64,000 nucleotides of DNA from Oscillospiraceae bacterium (GTDB taxonomy: Bacteria > Bacillota > Clostridia > Oscillospirales > Oscillospiraceae): positions 99,893 to 163,892 of the forward strand of contig WQXS01000002.1 in NCBI GenBank assembly GCA_009784725.1, read 5' to 3'. A program made the position numbers and the translations under genes. Of this stretch, positions 1-8,230 are shown piece by piece; the stretch's first letter is position 1; every line of letters begins with the position of its first letter. The notes under the pieces were generated by a model, which worked only from the letters and a program-made list of their open reading frames with translations, had not been told where the DNA came from and searched no databases.

Positions 1-91
1 TAGCAATTGTTTGTTCAAATCTGTATTTTAATAGTTGTGCAAGTGCTGAAGAAATAACAGATAAAACTAAGAAAATAATAAATAAATCCAT
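1..91 (-). CDS. Partial membrane protein (N-terminal 30 codons)
   Basis: The left window edge cuts this gene, so only about 30 codons are visible. They encode one hydrophobic helix (MDLFIIFLVLSVISS) followed by ALAQLLKY. The ATG at 91 lies six bases behind a strong AAGGAGAG ribosome site and 21 bases after the stop of the GT2-GtrA gene, so the two are probably co-transcribed. A first helix ending in a QLLK-like motif resembles EamA/SMR-type small transporters, which can accompany GtrA-type lipid-linked sugar flippases. Thirty residues are too few to assign a family; the start and strand are better supported than the function. Confidence 0.55.
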   Translation of the reverse strand, partial: MDLFIIFLVLSVISSALAQLLKYRFEQTIA

Positions 92-112
92 GAACGACTC
101 TCCTTGAATTAA

Positions 113-1180
113 TTAAAATATAAATCTTTTCTGAATATAATAGCTAAGCAGAAATAAAACTGTATCAATAAGTATTTTTGAGCTAACTTCATTAAGAAAT
201 GAAAAATTAAATATTAATGCGGTGAACACACCTGAGACCAACATTATTACTGCTGCCAAACTATAATATTTTAGGAATGTACTTTTTTGATTTTTTCCTG
301 AGAAAACAATATTTTTGTTAACAAGATAATTATAAAACGAAGAGATAATCCTTGCTAAAATCGTGGAAAAAAGTATATATGAAGCAAAAATTCCTTTAGT
401 TAAGCATAAGATTACAGCAAAAAACCCGATATCCAGCAAAAACGATGAAACAGCTGATAATATATACTTCACAAAAGTTTTATAAATTCTTATTGAATCA
501 AGCAAAGGGTTAAAATGTGTTCCTTTGTTTTTATCCAAATAAATAGTTTCAATAGATACTTCTTCAATTTTCGTTTTACTATTATTGCATTCAATTAGCA
601 TATTCATTTCATATTCGAATCTTTCTCCGGAAACTAAAATAACTTTTTTAATCATTTCAGTTGATATTGCACGAAGTCCGGTTTGAGTATCTTTCACTTT
701 TAAACCACATAAAAAATATACTATGCTTCTTGTTAATCTATTTCCAATTAAGCTCTTAAATGGAATATTTTTACTGTTAAAATCACGGCAACCTAAAATT
801 AGTTCGCAACTACCGGAAAGTTTATATATACATTTAATAATATCCTGTGCTGTATGTTGTCCATCAGAGTCTGCTGTGACAACTCCATGATAATCAAGAT
901 AATTCAACAAATAATAATTAAACGCTGTTTTTAATGCACGGCCTTTCCCGAAATTTACAGCGTGCTTTAATATTATACAATTGTACTTTTCTTGCGCTTT
1001 ATTAAATAGATGTAAATACTCAGATCCGCTGCCATCGTCAACAATAATAAGAGCTACAAGTATATTTGAATTTTCTTGCTTTTTTAAGGTCTCATGTAAA
1101 TTTTCTAACAGTTGTATTAGTCTATTTCCCGGTTCAAGAGATGGAATAATAATAGCAACTTTAATTTCTTCATTTTCCAA
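113..1180 (-). CDS. GT2 glycosyltransferase fused to a GtrA-like membrane domain
   Basis: The 355-residue protein has an N-terminal GT-A glycosyltransferase domain (about residues 7-230) of the dolichol-phosphate-mannose-synthase type. It shows the IIPSLEPG start strand, VDDGSG, and the metal/nucleotide-binding DSD at 104-106 followed by GQH. Residues about 237-355 form four hydrophobic helices typical of GtrA, with the SFYNYLVNKNIVF signature. Such fusions are expected to charge undecaprenyl phosphate with a sugar and help flip it for cell-surface glycosylation. It is followed after 21 bases by another membrane protein gene. The ATG at 1180 has only a weak ribosome site (TTGGAAA; AAGGA is 13 bases away). 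The sugar substrate cannot be read from sequence. Confidence 0.85.
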   Translation of the reverse strand: MENEEIKVAIIIPSLEPGNRLIQLLENLHETLKKQENSNILVALIIVDDGSGSEYLHLFNKAQEKYNCIILKHAVNFGKGRALKTAFNYYLLNYLDYHGVVTADSDGQHTAQDIIKCIYKLSGSCELILGCRDFNSKNIPFKSLIGNRLTRSIVYFLCGLKVKDTQTGLRAISTEMIKKVILVSGERFEYEMNMLIECNNSKTKIEEVSIETIYLDKNKGTHFNPLLDSIRIYKTFVKYILSAVSSFLLDIGFFAVILCLTKGIFASYILFSTILARIISSFYNYLVNKNIVFSGKNQKSTFLKYYSLAAVIMLVSGVFTALIFNFSFLNEVSSKILIDTVLFLLSYYIQKRFIF

Positions 1181-1196
1181 TATTTTTATCCTTACA

Positions 1197-1250
1197 AACC
1201 ACCCAGTTTCAACTAACCATTTATTTATATAAAATCAGACCTGGGTGGTT
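1197..1250. repeat. 10-bp perfect inverted repeat upstream of the GT2-GtrA gene
   Basis: AACCACCCAG (1197-1206) and CTGGGTGGTT (1241-1250) are perfect complements around a 34-base AT-rich loop. The plus-strand copy is followed by CTTTTATATT. The hairpin sits directly upstream of the minus-strand glycosyltransferase and immediately before the hairpin-rich element at 1261-1533, so it could be a terminator, an operator or an edge of that element. Confidence 0.5.
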
Positions 1251-1260
1251 CTTTTATATT

Positions 1261-1533
1261 GGAAACGAAAAATGCCGGGTACGTTTGTACAGCGTCTTAA
1301 CGCAGCTTACATACACAGCATATTATGTGCAACACAACTAACTATAAATGAGATACTATTGCACCTGTGTGCAATACATCATATAATAGTCATATGGTGT
1401 AGCGATTAAGCTATTGTGTACGTAGTCATTTTACGTATACAGGGCGGGGAGTGGCTTCAACACTTCTCGCCTGCCGCTGAAGCTTTATGTCATATATGAC
1501 ATCAAAGATGCTCAGCGAGGCACTTTCGTTTCC
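1261..1533 (+). ncRNA. 273-bp hairpin-rich element, candidate structured RNA or MITE-like element
   Basis: The element starts with GGAAACGAAA (1261-1270) and ends with its exact complement TTTCGTTTCC (1524-1533). Between them lie small stem-loops: GTAC/GTAC (1279-1290), GCGT/ACGC (1292-1303), GCATA/TGTGC (1318-1330), TATTGCAC/GTGCAATA (1357-1376), TAGC/GCTA (1400-1413), TACGTA/TACGTA (about 1419-1438), an 11-bp stem GGCGGGGAGTG/CACTTCTCGCC (1443-1471), and a long hairpin (1472-1522) capped by the palindrome ATGTCATATATGACAT. Several stems close only with G-U pairs on the plus strand, arguing for a plus-strand RNA. No convincing ORF lies inside. The alternative is a small non-autonomous mobile element with terminal inverted repeats. 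I do not recognise a named RNA family. Confidence 0.45.
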
Positions 1534-1708
1534 TAATATAAATTATAAACTTGAATTCCAAGAAAATCAACAATTTTCTCATAATTTATTTGCTCTATGG
1601 ATATTATTTGCATATAATATTTCAATGTTTTGAAAAAAAATCAAATTTCTTGAATTTTTCTTTATTTGCACCGAAAATGTAGAATTTGTCACATAAAAAA
1701 TTATATAT

Positions 1709-1759
1709 ATAAACACAAAAGTTGTAAAAATCCACAATTTTTACAACTTTTGTGTTTAT
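1709..1759. repeat. 23-bp perfect inverted repeat (hairpin) upstream of the Rpn-type gene
   Basis: Positions 1709-1731 and 1737-1759 are perfect complements (23 bp) around a 5-base loop CCACA. The stem is AT-rich, with core ACAAAAGTTGT. It lies 80 bases before the predicted extended -10 promoter of the downstream nuclease gene. It could stop read-through in either direction, bind a protein, or mark the end of a mobile segment; nothing in the sequence decides between these. Confidence 0.6.
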
Positions 1760-1838
1760 GGACAGTTTTTTAATGTCATGATACGGTAGTACTACGGTTG
1801 TTAATACTAATTTTGTTCTCATATTTAAGGATTTATGA

Positions 1839-1844
1839 TATAAT
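1839..1844 (+). promoter_or_regulatory. Extended -10 promoter of the Rpn-type nuclease gene
   Basis: TATAAT at 1839-1844 is preceded by TGA, giving an extended -10 (TGATATAAT). No good -35 is seen; the nearest is TTGTTC at 1814 with a 19-base spacer. Transcription would start near 1851, shortly before the GAAAGG ribosome site and the ATG at 1864. Confidence 0.5.
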
Positions 1845-1863
1845 TTGAAAGGTTGGTTCTGTT

Positions 1864-2694
1864 ATGGATAATTCATTAACACAAAAATCAGGAAGGGAAT
1901 ATAAAGATACACTATTTCGCACTCTGTTCAGTGACAGCAAAAGGTTTTTAGAATTATATAATGCGGTTGCAAATGAGCAGTTACCCGATACCACTTTGGT
2001 CACAACCTTCGAATCAAATGAAATATTGGCAAAATACAACGATTTAGCAGCGTGTATAGATAACCAGTTAATTATTTTCTTTGAGCATCAAAGCACATTA
2101 TCGGCAAATATGCCTTTAAGGTTGTTATCATATATTACAGATATACTCTACTTGCATGTATTAGATAGGAACAAGTTATATAACACTGCACAGGTTAAGA
2201 TTCCGGCACCGAAGTTCTATATATTATATAACGGTAAGCAAAAGCTCACAATAAATAAAATAAAATTGTCTGATGCATTTCTGGTACAAAATGTAAACCC
2301 ATCAATGGAACTAATCGCAGAGATAATAAATATCAATCTTGGCAGTGGTGATAATTCACTTAACCGGAGTTTAACTTTACAAGGGTATGCATATCTAATT
2401 GAAGAAATACGTAAAAATCAATCAAATGGAATGTCAAGGGACATAGCAATAGTTACAGCCATTGATTTATGCATAAATACAGGTGTCTTGTCAGATTTTC
2501 TGACAGAGCATTATTTGGAGGTGTCAATGATGTTGAACTGGGAGTACGATGCAGAGGCGGAAAAACGAGTCCTGAGAGAATCCGCCCTGGAAGAGGGAAT
2601 ACAACAAGGAAAGCAAGAAACTATTGAACAGTTTAATGAGCTTTTAAAAGAAGGTTTATCATTAAGTGACGCTCTTGAGAAGATTAATCAATAG
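1864..2694 (+). CDS. Rpn/PD-(D/E)XK-type nuclease, putative transposase family
   Basis: The 276-residue protein matches the Rpn family of recombination-promoting nucleases (PD-(D/E)XK fold, often annotated as putative transposases). The typical N-terminal segment YKDTLFRTLFSD is at residues 13-24. The core strand IDNQLIIFFEHQS (65-77) carries the acidic and Glu-His-Gln residues expected at the active site, followed by MPLRLLSYITDIL. A variable charged helical tail (about 245-276) is also typical. A GAAAGG ribosome site lies 11 bases before the ATG. Family members in Enterobacteria promote RecA-independent recombination and cut DNA; the role in Clostridia is unknown. It is a lone gene flanked by hairpins, between glycosylation genes, consistent with an acquired element. 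Confidence 0.8.
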   Translation: MDNSLTQKSGREYKDTLFRTLFSDSKRFLELYNAVANEQLPDTTLVTTFESNEILAKYNDLAACIDNQLIIFFEHQSTLSANMPLRLLSYITDILYLHVLDRNKLYNTAQVKIPAPKFYILYNGKQKLTINKIKLSDAFLVQNVNPSMELIAEIININLGSGDNSLNRSLTLQGYAYLIEEIRKNQSNGMSRDIAIVTAIDLCINTGVLSDFLTEHYLEVSMMLNWEYDAEAEKRVLRESALEEGIQQGKQETIEQFNELLKEGLSLSDALEKINQ

Positions 2695-2735
2695 TATAAT
2701 TGTCTGATTTAATAATTTATATAAACATAATATTC

Positions 2736-2772
2736 GGTTCATTATATATTGGAAAACCAAATATAATGAACC
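2736..2772. terminator. Bidirectional hairpin between convergent genes
   Basis: GGTTCATTATATATTGG and CCAAATATAATGAACC pair over 16 bp with one bulged base and a four-base loop. The hairpin lies between the end of the Rpn-type gene (plus) and the end of the sulfatase-like gene (minus), so it probably ends transcription from both sides. No long U tract is present, which lowers certainty. Confidence 0.55.
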
Positions 2773-2801
2773 TGCTCTATGTTTAAAAACTGTATATTTC
2801 G

Positions 2802-4745
2802 TCAATTTATGGGTATTAAAGCCCAATTTTCGTCTTTATTTGCGTCTCCGGATACTTCATAGATGCCGTATATATTAAGGACTGCTGATGAGCCTTGCTC
2901 TGCCCATGGTAATATCCATTGCTCTGTGCCGTACATGATACGTACAGGCGGCTCTGCACCGTTAATTAAGTCAAAATATGAAAGACCGGTCTTAAGGTCC
3001 GGTAACCCCGCAGCTTCCAAAACACTTGCTCCGAGATATTTATTGGAAAGCTCTGTTTTGGTGTCAATCTGTAATCTGCCTGTGCTGCCGAACGGTTTAA
3101 TGAGCAAGCTTCCCGTTCTTTTTGCAAGCCTCTCAAAGCTCGGGTCACCCTCTCTGATAACCCTGTCAGCTCCATGGTCAGCGAGCATAATGATCATAGT
3201 ATTATCGTAAACACCTAATTCTTTCATATAATTAAAATAAGTGTCTAATATCTCAAAAAACGCCCTGGTACTGTCAATCGTGTTGCCGCCTAATTTTATA
3301 GTACCGCTTTCATCATCAAAATGATAACCGTAAGAAGCCGGGTTATCCCTGTGTCCATGTACATGAGAGCAGTTGAAGTGCTTAACAGTAAAAGTACTTT
3401 CCTCTACATCTGCCGAAAACTCATTTTGCTTAATATATGACAGAAACTTTAAATCCGAATGCATTCCGATAACAAGGTCCTGAGCCCACTTTGGAAAAAC
3501 GAAAAACCCGTTCCCGAAGTTTGGTCCGACATTTGCGAGAAAAAGATTTTTCATCAAATACGGTGCAGATCTGCCAAGCGAAAGCCGTGTTGTTATGTCA
3601 ACAAACCCGCCGGGATTTACATCAAGTCTTTTTAGCTCCTGTAAATTATTTGTTCTTTCTTCTATCTGCTCAAGGTCATCATATGTTGATGTATAGTCGA
3701 GATATAAATTGGTATAAAAGCCGTTATCTATCAGCGTATCAATATACCCGTGCAGACTCCAGGCTTTTTCCCAGTATTCACCGAGAGACTGTCCCTGCTC
3801 GTAATAATACTGTGTCAAAAATGCGGTAACAGACGGGAACGTGTCCATATACTCAGTCATATTATCCTCAAAGTGAGTAAACCCGTCGAGCTTCTCATAT
3901 AAATGCGGATATTCCTCCAGAGTATCCTTCATATATTCGACATCCAGACGGTCAAGAACAAAAACCATGATATTTTTATCCTTATTAAACCTTGTAAGGT
4001 TTTCATATGACTTATATCTTAAATCACCCTCGTCATACCCTTTTGGCAAATCTGCAGACATCGCTGCCGTAACAAGCCCTGTCGCCTGCATTAGAGCAAA
4101 TGCAATCACCGAAAGTACGAGTGCTTTTTCAAACCGGAATATTTTCTTTTTCATCAGCAGTAAAACATATATACAAGGCGGTATAAGTATGACAACAACC
4201 CATAAAAGCATGTTTAAAATATTATAAAGCGAACGGTCACTATATGTTGTCTGTACTCCCCTTATTTCTATCATATTTCCGTTTAAAAACAATGTCTGAA
4301 GATATGCGGCGATAATTAACCCCCACACTAAAAGAACCGAAATGTCCAAAGCATCCGCATTGCACTTATTAATAAGAAGTGTCCATAAGACTGCAGCTAA
4401 AACAGTAAAAATAAGCATATAAATATATGAAGCCGAAAACAGATTCAGTCCGAATCTTGCAAAAATTATCGATGCAAATAAAAACGCGTGAATAACAATA
4501 CCGGCTGTCAGCTTAAAACGCCATATAATAAAAAACAATGCACTGAGCAGAATAAAGAATATTAAAAAAACAAGAAGTAACGGAGGCAATAAGAACTTCC
4601 AACCGACAATAAAATCCACCGGGTTATGCAGGTAAATATCGAGAGGTGTATATATAAATATCATAAAAGCGGAAACAAACGATAATGATAAAATCGTTAT
4701 CGTTTTTTGTTTATCCGGAAACAATTGTTTTATTTTGCTTGCCAA
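2802..4745 (-). CDS. Membrane-anchored sulfatase/LtaS-fold hydrolase or transferase
   Basis: The 647-residue protein has about six hydrophobic helices in residues 12-235 and an extracellular alkaline-phosphatase-superfamily domain (about 255-615). The first metal-binding Asp is in VFVLDRLD (Asp265). DTFPSVTAFLTQ near 303-314 supplies a candidate Thr nucleophile, and LADHGADR near 525 supplies the second Asp-His metal motif. Proteins of this build include lipoteichoic-acid synthases and phosphoethanolamine or phosphoglycerol transferases that modify surface glycans. It is the last gene of the polysaccharide locus, 6 bases after a small membrane protein. Decoration of the polymer made upstream is an inference; hydrolase activity is equally possible. 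Confidence 0.75.
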   Translation of the reverse strand: MASKIKQLFPDKQKTITILSLSFVSAFMIFIYTPLDIYLHNPVDFIVGWKFLLPPLLLVFLIFFILLSALFFIIWRFKLTAGIVIHAFLFASIIFARFGLNLFSASYIYMLIFTVLAAVLWTLLINKCNADALDISVLLVWGLIIAAYLQTLFLNGNMIEIRGVQTTYSDRSLYNILNMLLWVVVILIPPCIYVLLLMKKKIFRFEKALVLSVIAFALMQATGLVTAAMSADLPKGYDEGDLRYKSYENLTRFNKDKNIMVFVLDRLDVEYMKDTLEEYPHLYEKLDGFTHFEDNMTEYMDTFPSVTAFLTQYYYEQGQSLGEYWEKAWSLHGYIDTLIDNGFYTNLYLDYTSTYDDLEQIEERTNNLQELKRLDVNPGGFVDITTRLSLGRSAPYLMKNLFLANVGPNFGNGFFVFPKWAQDLVIGMHSDLKFLSYIKQNEFSADVEESTFTVKHFNCSHVHGHRDNPASYGYHFDDESGTIKLGGNTIDSTRAFFEILDTYFNYMKELGVYDNTMIIMLADHGADRVIREGDPSFERLAKRTGSLLIKPFGSTGRLQIDTKTELSNKYLGASVLEAAGLPDLKTGLSYFDLINGAEPPVRIMYGTEQWILPWAEQGSSAVLNIYGIYEVSGDANKDENWALIPIN

Positions 4746-4751
4746 TTTGAA

Positions 4752-5060
4752 TTACTCCTCGCCATTTGAGCCATTAGTATCGGGTTGTTTGATATCCTGA
4801 CTGTTTTCTTTATTTTTGTTTTGTTTTTCTGCTTCCCGTTCAATTTTCCTTTTAATGCGGTTAACATTCATGTTCTTAAAGAACATTATTATTTTACGCC
4901 GGAACACGCCAAACACAACCCCCAGCGTAATAAATGCACCCGCAATTATCTGCGTCAGCATCGCAGTCGTCGCAGGGTCGATATAAGCGGAAGCAGTCGT
5001 TGTAAGCAAAAATACTGCTCCGATAAAAGTTAATAAAAATATTATAATCCTACCTGTCAT
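4752..5060 (-). CDS. Small membrane protein next to the sulfatase-like gene
   Basis: About 102 residues. An N-terminal hydrophobic helix with a possible signal cleavage after ASA is followed by YIDPATTAM, a second helix (TQIIAGAFITLGVVFGVF), a basic stretch with RIKRKIEREAEKQ, and a polar tail. The reading frame opens at 5078, but the ATG at 5060 has AGGG eight bases upstream while the one at 5078 has no ribosome site, so I prefer 5060. The YIDP-TM arrangement recurs, as I recall, in small proteins encoded beside surface sulfatase-like enzymes. A structural or assembly partner of that enzyme is plausible but unproven. Confidence 0.65.
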   Translation of the reverse strand: MTGRIIIFLLTFIGAVFLLTTTASAYIDPATTAMLTQIIAGAFITLGVVFGVFRRKIIMFFKNMNVNRIKRKIEREAEKQNKNKENSQDIKQPDTNGSNGEE

Positions 5061-5103
5061 TAAATAAACCCTTTCCATTTCAGCTTAAAACTAACACATT
5101 AAT

Positions 5104-7341
5104 TCAATCTTCATAATTAACGGAATAAATCCTTGCGCCACCCTCATTATATATTAAATCGAACTTAATATCATCTCTCCAATCAAGCCACCCTGTCGTA
5201 TGGATGTATTTTACACCTGCCTGCTTTAAGTCATCATACGAGAGTTTAATATGCATATGGTCGCTTGCATGAAGTGCAAAGCTTGTTTTATTTCCTGTCA
5301 GCTCTGCAGTAATTACCGCATACCGGTTATATTCATTTTCATAAATCCTGTCAGGGTCAAGTTTATACCAAAGGTCGAGATTTGGATATATGTTTACGGA
5401 TGTAATTGTTGAAGCTCCGTTTGCAATAAGATAAGACGACCCGACAATGCCCTGCAGTGAAACCCATTTTTCATCGGTATCGGTTGCAAGCTCGGAAATT
5501 TTTGCACTGAGCGGTTTTGAATATATCACATCGAGCCCCTTTGACATCGGGTGAATATTAAACCATGTAATGCAGGACAGAATAATCATATATAAACAGG
5601 CAAATGTAAAGATTTTTTTATTCCGTTGAAAATCAAGCAAACTGTAGATAATTGCAGTAAATCCAATAAAAGATGCAATCAGATAACCGGGGTATATTGG
5701 GTCGGGAAGAATAATAAACGTTTTTCTCGCAAGTCTTTCTACAATTATTATCATACAAAACCCGATAACTGTCGACCATGCAAGTAATCCTGTTTTCAGG
5801 CGGTTATTTTCCTCTTCGGATACTTTTGTAAATCTCGACATCGCACGGATTAATAAAAACACCTGAGCAAATATTATTATATCAATAGCGCGTGTTGAAA
5901 TAGAAAACGACATAAGTGTTAGTTTAGAAAGCCATTCGGGCCATCCGATAAACACATATGATCCGAGTATTAAAGAAAAAGCAATCAGAAAAATACTTAG
6001 AAAATCAGGCACACGTTTTTTGATAATCATATATGAAACAAAAAGTAAGGGTACCGGGAAAAGTGTAAAAAACCCACCGAACTCACAGACATTTGAACCA
6101 CCCGTTACAACTCTTGATGCCTCAAGCGGTCCGAATATCCCGCCGAGAATTGTTCTGTTTGCAAAATCACGAATACTAAGCTCTCCGCCGGTGCTGATTC
6201 TTGTGCCCGGATAAACTGTGTTTGAAATCGCTTCAATATATTCGCGCGAATATAAAACATATGTTCCTACGACAGTTGCAATCAACACAATCCCAAGAGC
6301 AATAATTCCATAGTCGATTTTCTTAAACGTTTTTACTTTGTTCCAATTTGCCGCTACCATCCAAACGGCAATACCGAAATACAAATATCCTGCAGGAACC
6401 TGCCATGCAGGATATAAGGTGACAATAAACTGTGAAATAAACATTACAACACCAAAGGATAACAACAGTTTCTTAAGAGTTGTTTCCGAGTTAATGAAAT
6501 AATACAAACAAACGAGAGCACCAAGTCCCGAGGTTATAAAATATACATATGACCACCACTGGAAAAACGGCGAGAACGTAATAAGGCATGCACCAACCGC
6601 ACCGATCAGACGTTTTTTTCCCGATATAATATATGAAAACTCAAACGAGACCATAAATGTTATTATCAGAAAACCAACCCACCGTGCGCTGACAAAATAT
6701 TCCGCTCCGAAAATATAGAAAAGACTCATCGGAAACGCAAGCGAAGCCAGATTAATGGCTACACCATTGGGCATATTAACCGTTGCGGTACCCCGCAGCA
6801 CGTCATTAAAGCGCCCAAGCGGCTCTGTGCCGAACCCGGCGGATAATTGTACCGGAGTCGTAACAAGCCATTCGTCACTGCGTATCGGGTGCGGATTATT
6901 AAAAAAAGGATTAATAAAATCCGATCCGTATCCCGGTTGAATATATGCATTAAACATAGCAACAGACGAAAAATGAACCTTATTTATCACTAAAACTAAA
7001 AATAGCAATACAGCTATAAGATATCTGTATCTGTAAACGATATCATAAAATACCGATATATTAATAATAAAGTGCAGTAAAATAAAAAATGTAATACTAA
7101 AAAATAATATAAATCTATATAGAAAAAATAAAGAAAAAATGTCAGAAAAACTAAAAAACTCCGTAAAAAGCTGTGAAGTTCCGATTAAACTCCAAATATA
7201 CGGGAAGGATAAGCTGTTATAGCGTTCAAATAAAACCGCAATCGTTAAGGAACACAAAAATACTATAATTAAACTTAGCATTTTATGTTTTTCATATTTA
7301 AATATTTTTACAAAAGTGTTTAATTTTGCGGTGAGATTCAT
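5104..7341 (-). CDS. Large polytopic membrane protein, GT-C/YfhO-like
   Basis: About 745 residues with a dozen or more hydrophobic helices and a C-terminal extracytoplasmic domain of about 130 residues. After the early helices comes a loop with HPIRSDEWLVTTPVQ (acidic pair at about 156-157), the place where GT-C glycosyltransferases carry catalytic acids. The fold resembles uncharacterised YfhO/DUF7657-type membrane proteins. The frame opens at 7389 inside rfbD, but the ATG at 7341 has GGGG five bases upstream and lies 11 bases past the rfbD stop, so it is the likely start. Its place at the end of the rhamnose cluster suggests transfer of a lipid-linked sugar outside the membrane. The family call is tentative. 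Confidence 0.6.
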   Translation of the reverse strand: MNLTAKLNTFVKIFKYEKHKMLSLIIVFLCSLTIAVLFERYNSLSFPYIWSLIGTSQLFTEFFSFSDIFSLFFLYRFILFFSITFFILLHFIINISVFYDIVYRYRYLIAVLLFLVLVINKVHFSSVAMFNAYIQPGYGSDFINPFFNNPHPIRSDEWLVTTPVQLSAGFGTEPLGRFNDVLRGTATVNMPNGVAINLASLAFPMSLFYIFGAEYFVSARWVGFLIITFMVSFEFSYIISGKKRLIGAVGACLITFSPFFQWWSYVYFITSGLGALVCLYYFINSETTLKKLLLSFGVVMFISQFIVTLYPAWQVPAGYLYFGIAVWMVAANWNKVKTFKKIDYGIIALGIVLIATVVGTYVLYSREYIEAISNTVYPGTRISTGGELSIRDFANRTILGGIFGPLEASRVVTGGSNVCEFGGFFTLFPVPLLFVSYMIIKKRVPDFLSIFLIAFSLILGSYVFIGWPEWLSKLTLMSFSISTRAIDIIIFAQVFLLIRAMSRFTKVSEEENNRLKTGLLAWSTVIGFCMIIIVERLARKTFIILPDPIYPGYLIASFIGFTAIIYSLLDFQRNKKIFTFACLYMIILSCITWFNIHPMSKGLDVIYSKPLSAKISELATDTDEKWVSLQGIVGSSYLIANGASTITSVNIYPNLDLWYKLDPDRIYENEYNRYAVITAELTGNKTSFALHASDHMHIKLSYDDLKQAGVKYIHTTGWLDWRDDIKFDLIYNEGGARIYSVNYED

Positions 7342-7352
7342 AGTTACCCCAT

Positions 7353-8186
7353 TTATTGCTTCAAATATCTTTTTAGTGCATCCTGCCACTCCGGAAGCCT
7401 TGAGAAACTTGCTTTATCCAAGCTTACTTTTGACAAGCGCGAATTTTTTGGTCTTACCGCCTTTGTCGGATACTGCTCGGAAGGAATCGGGTTTATTTTA
7501 CATTCGCTCCCGCTTTGCAGCATTATCTCGTCTGCAAACTCTGCCCATGAGCAATACCCTTCATTTGTGGCATGATACTCTCCGTATTTTCCCGATAAAA
7601 CCATGTCACAAAGAAGCACAGCCAAATCTGTCGTATACGTCGGACTTCCAATCTGGTCACTGACTACATTTAACTTATCATTAGTCCCGGACAGGCGTTG
7701 CATTGTTTTGACAAAATTATTGCCGTGTTTTCCGAATACCCAGGAGATTCTGACAATGTAATACTTATAGAGCTCACTTGATACAGCCTCCTCTCCCATA
7801 AGCTTACTCTTTCCGTATACAGAAACCGGAGCTTTGACCGCATCGGTTTCATATGGTTTGTCTCCGTCACCGTCAAAAACGTAATCGGTACTGATATAAA
7901 TCATCTCTGCATCAATTTCTTTACAAGCCTTTGCGATATTTCCGGCACCTTCTGCATTTACTTTAAAACACAACTCCGGTTCATCCTCGGCTTTATCAAC
8001 GGCAGTATATGCTGCCGAATGTATGATGCACTCCGGTTTTTTCTCTTTTATATAAGCATCGACCGCTTTATTATCAGTAATATCGAGGTCTGCAATATCG
8101 ATGCCAATATATTTAATATCACGCTTTTTTAGTTCTGAAACAATATCAGCTCCAAGCTGCCCCGCAGCTCCCGTTACAAGTATCAT
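7353..8186 (-). CDS. rfbD: dTDP-4-dehydrorhamnose reductase
   Basis: The 277-residue short-chain dehydrogenase reduces dTDP-4-keto-L-rhamnose to dTDP-L-rhamnose with NAD(P)H, the last step of the pathway. It shows the Rossmann motif VTGAAGQLG (residues 4-12), the signature STDYVFDGDGDKPY (99-112), and the catalytic YGKSK (Tyr124, Lys128). The ATG at 8186 has CGGAG six bases upstream. The gene follows rfbB by 42 bases; a GGGGACGGTTCT hairpin repeat fills most of that gap and also covers the rfbB stop codon. Confidence 0.95.
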   Translation of the reverse strand: MILVTGAAGQLGADIVSELKKRDIKYIGIDIADLDITDNKAVDAYIKEKKPECIIHSAAYTAVDKAEDEPELCFKVNAEGAGNIAKACKEIDAEMIYISTDYVFDGDGDKPYETDAVKAPVSVYGKSKLMGEEAVSSELYKYYIVRISWVFGKHGNNFVKTMQRLSGTNDKLNVVSDQIGSPTYTTDLAVLLCDMVLSGKYGEYHATNEGYCSWAEFADEIMLQSGSECKINPIPSEQYPTKAVRPKNSRLSKVSLDKASFSRLPEWQDALKRYLKQ

Positions 8187-8202
8187 TATTATCTCCGTTT
8201 AT

Positions 8203-8230
8203 AACACAGGGGGGACGGTTCTCTTGTGTT
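8203..8230. repeat. GGGGACGGTTCT-family hairpin repeat between rfbB and rfbD
   Basis: AACACA and TGTGTT arms enclose the core GGGGGACGGTTCTC. The copy occupies the rfbB-rfbD junction and overlaps the rfbB stop codon (8229-8231). It is one of at least nine units of this family in the window. Confidence 0.8.

Noticed and set aside
1622..1822. A short minus-strand frame in the gap before the Rpn-type gene
   Set aside because: It spans the 23-bp inverted repeat, has a biased composition (Phe, Lys, Val) and no ribosome site.
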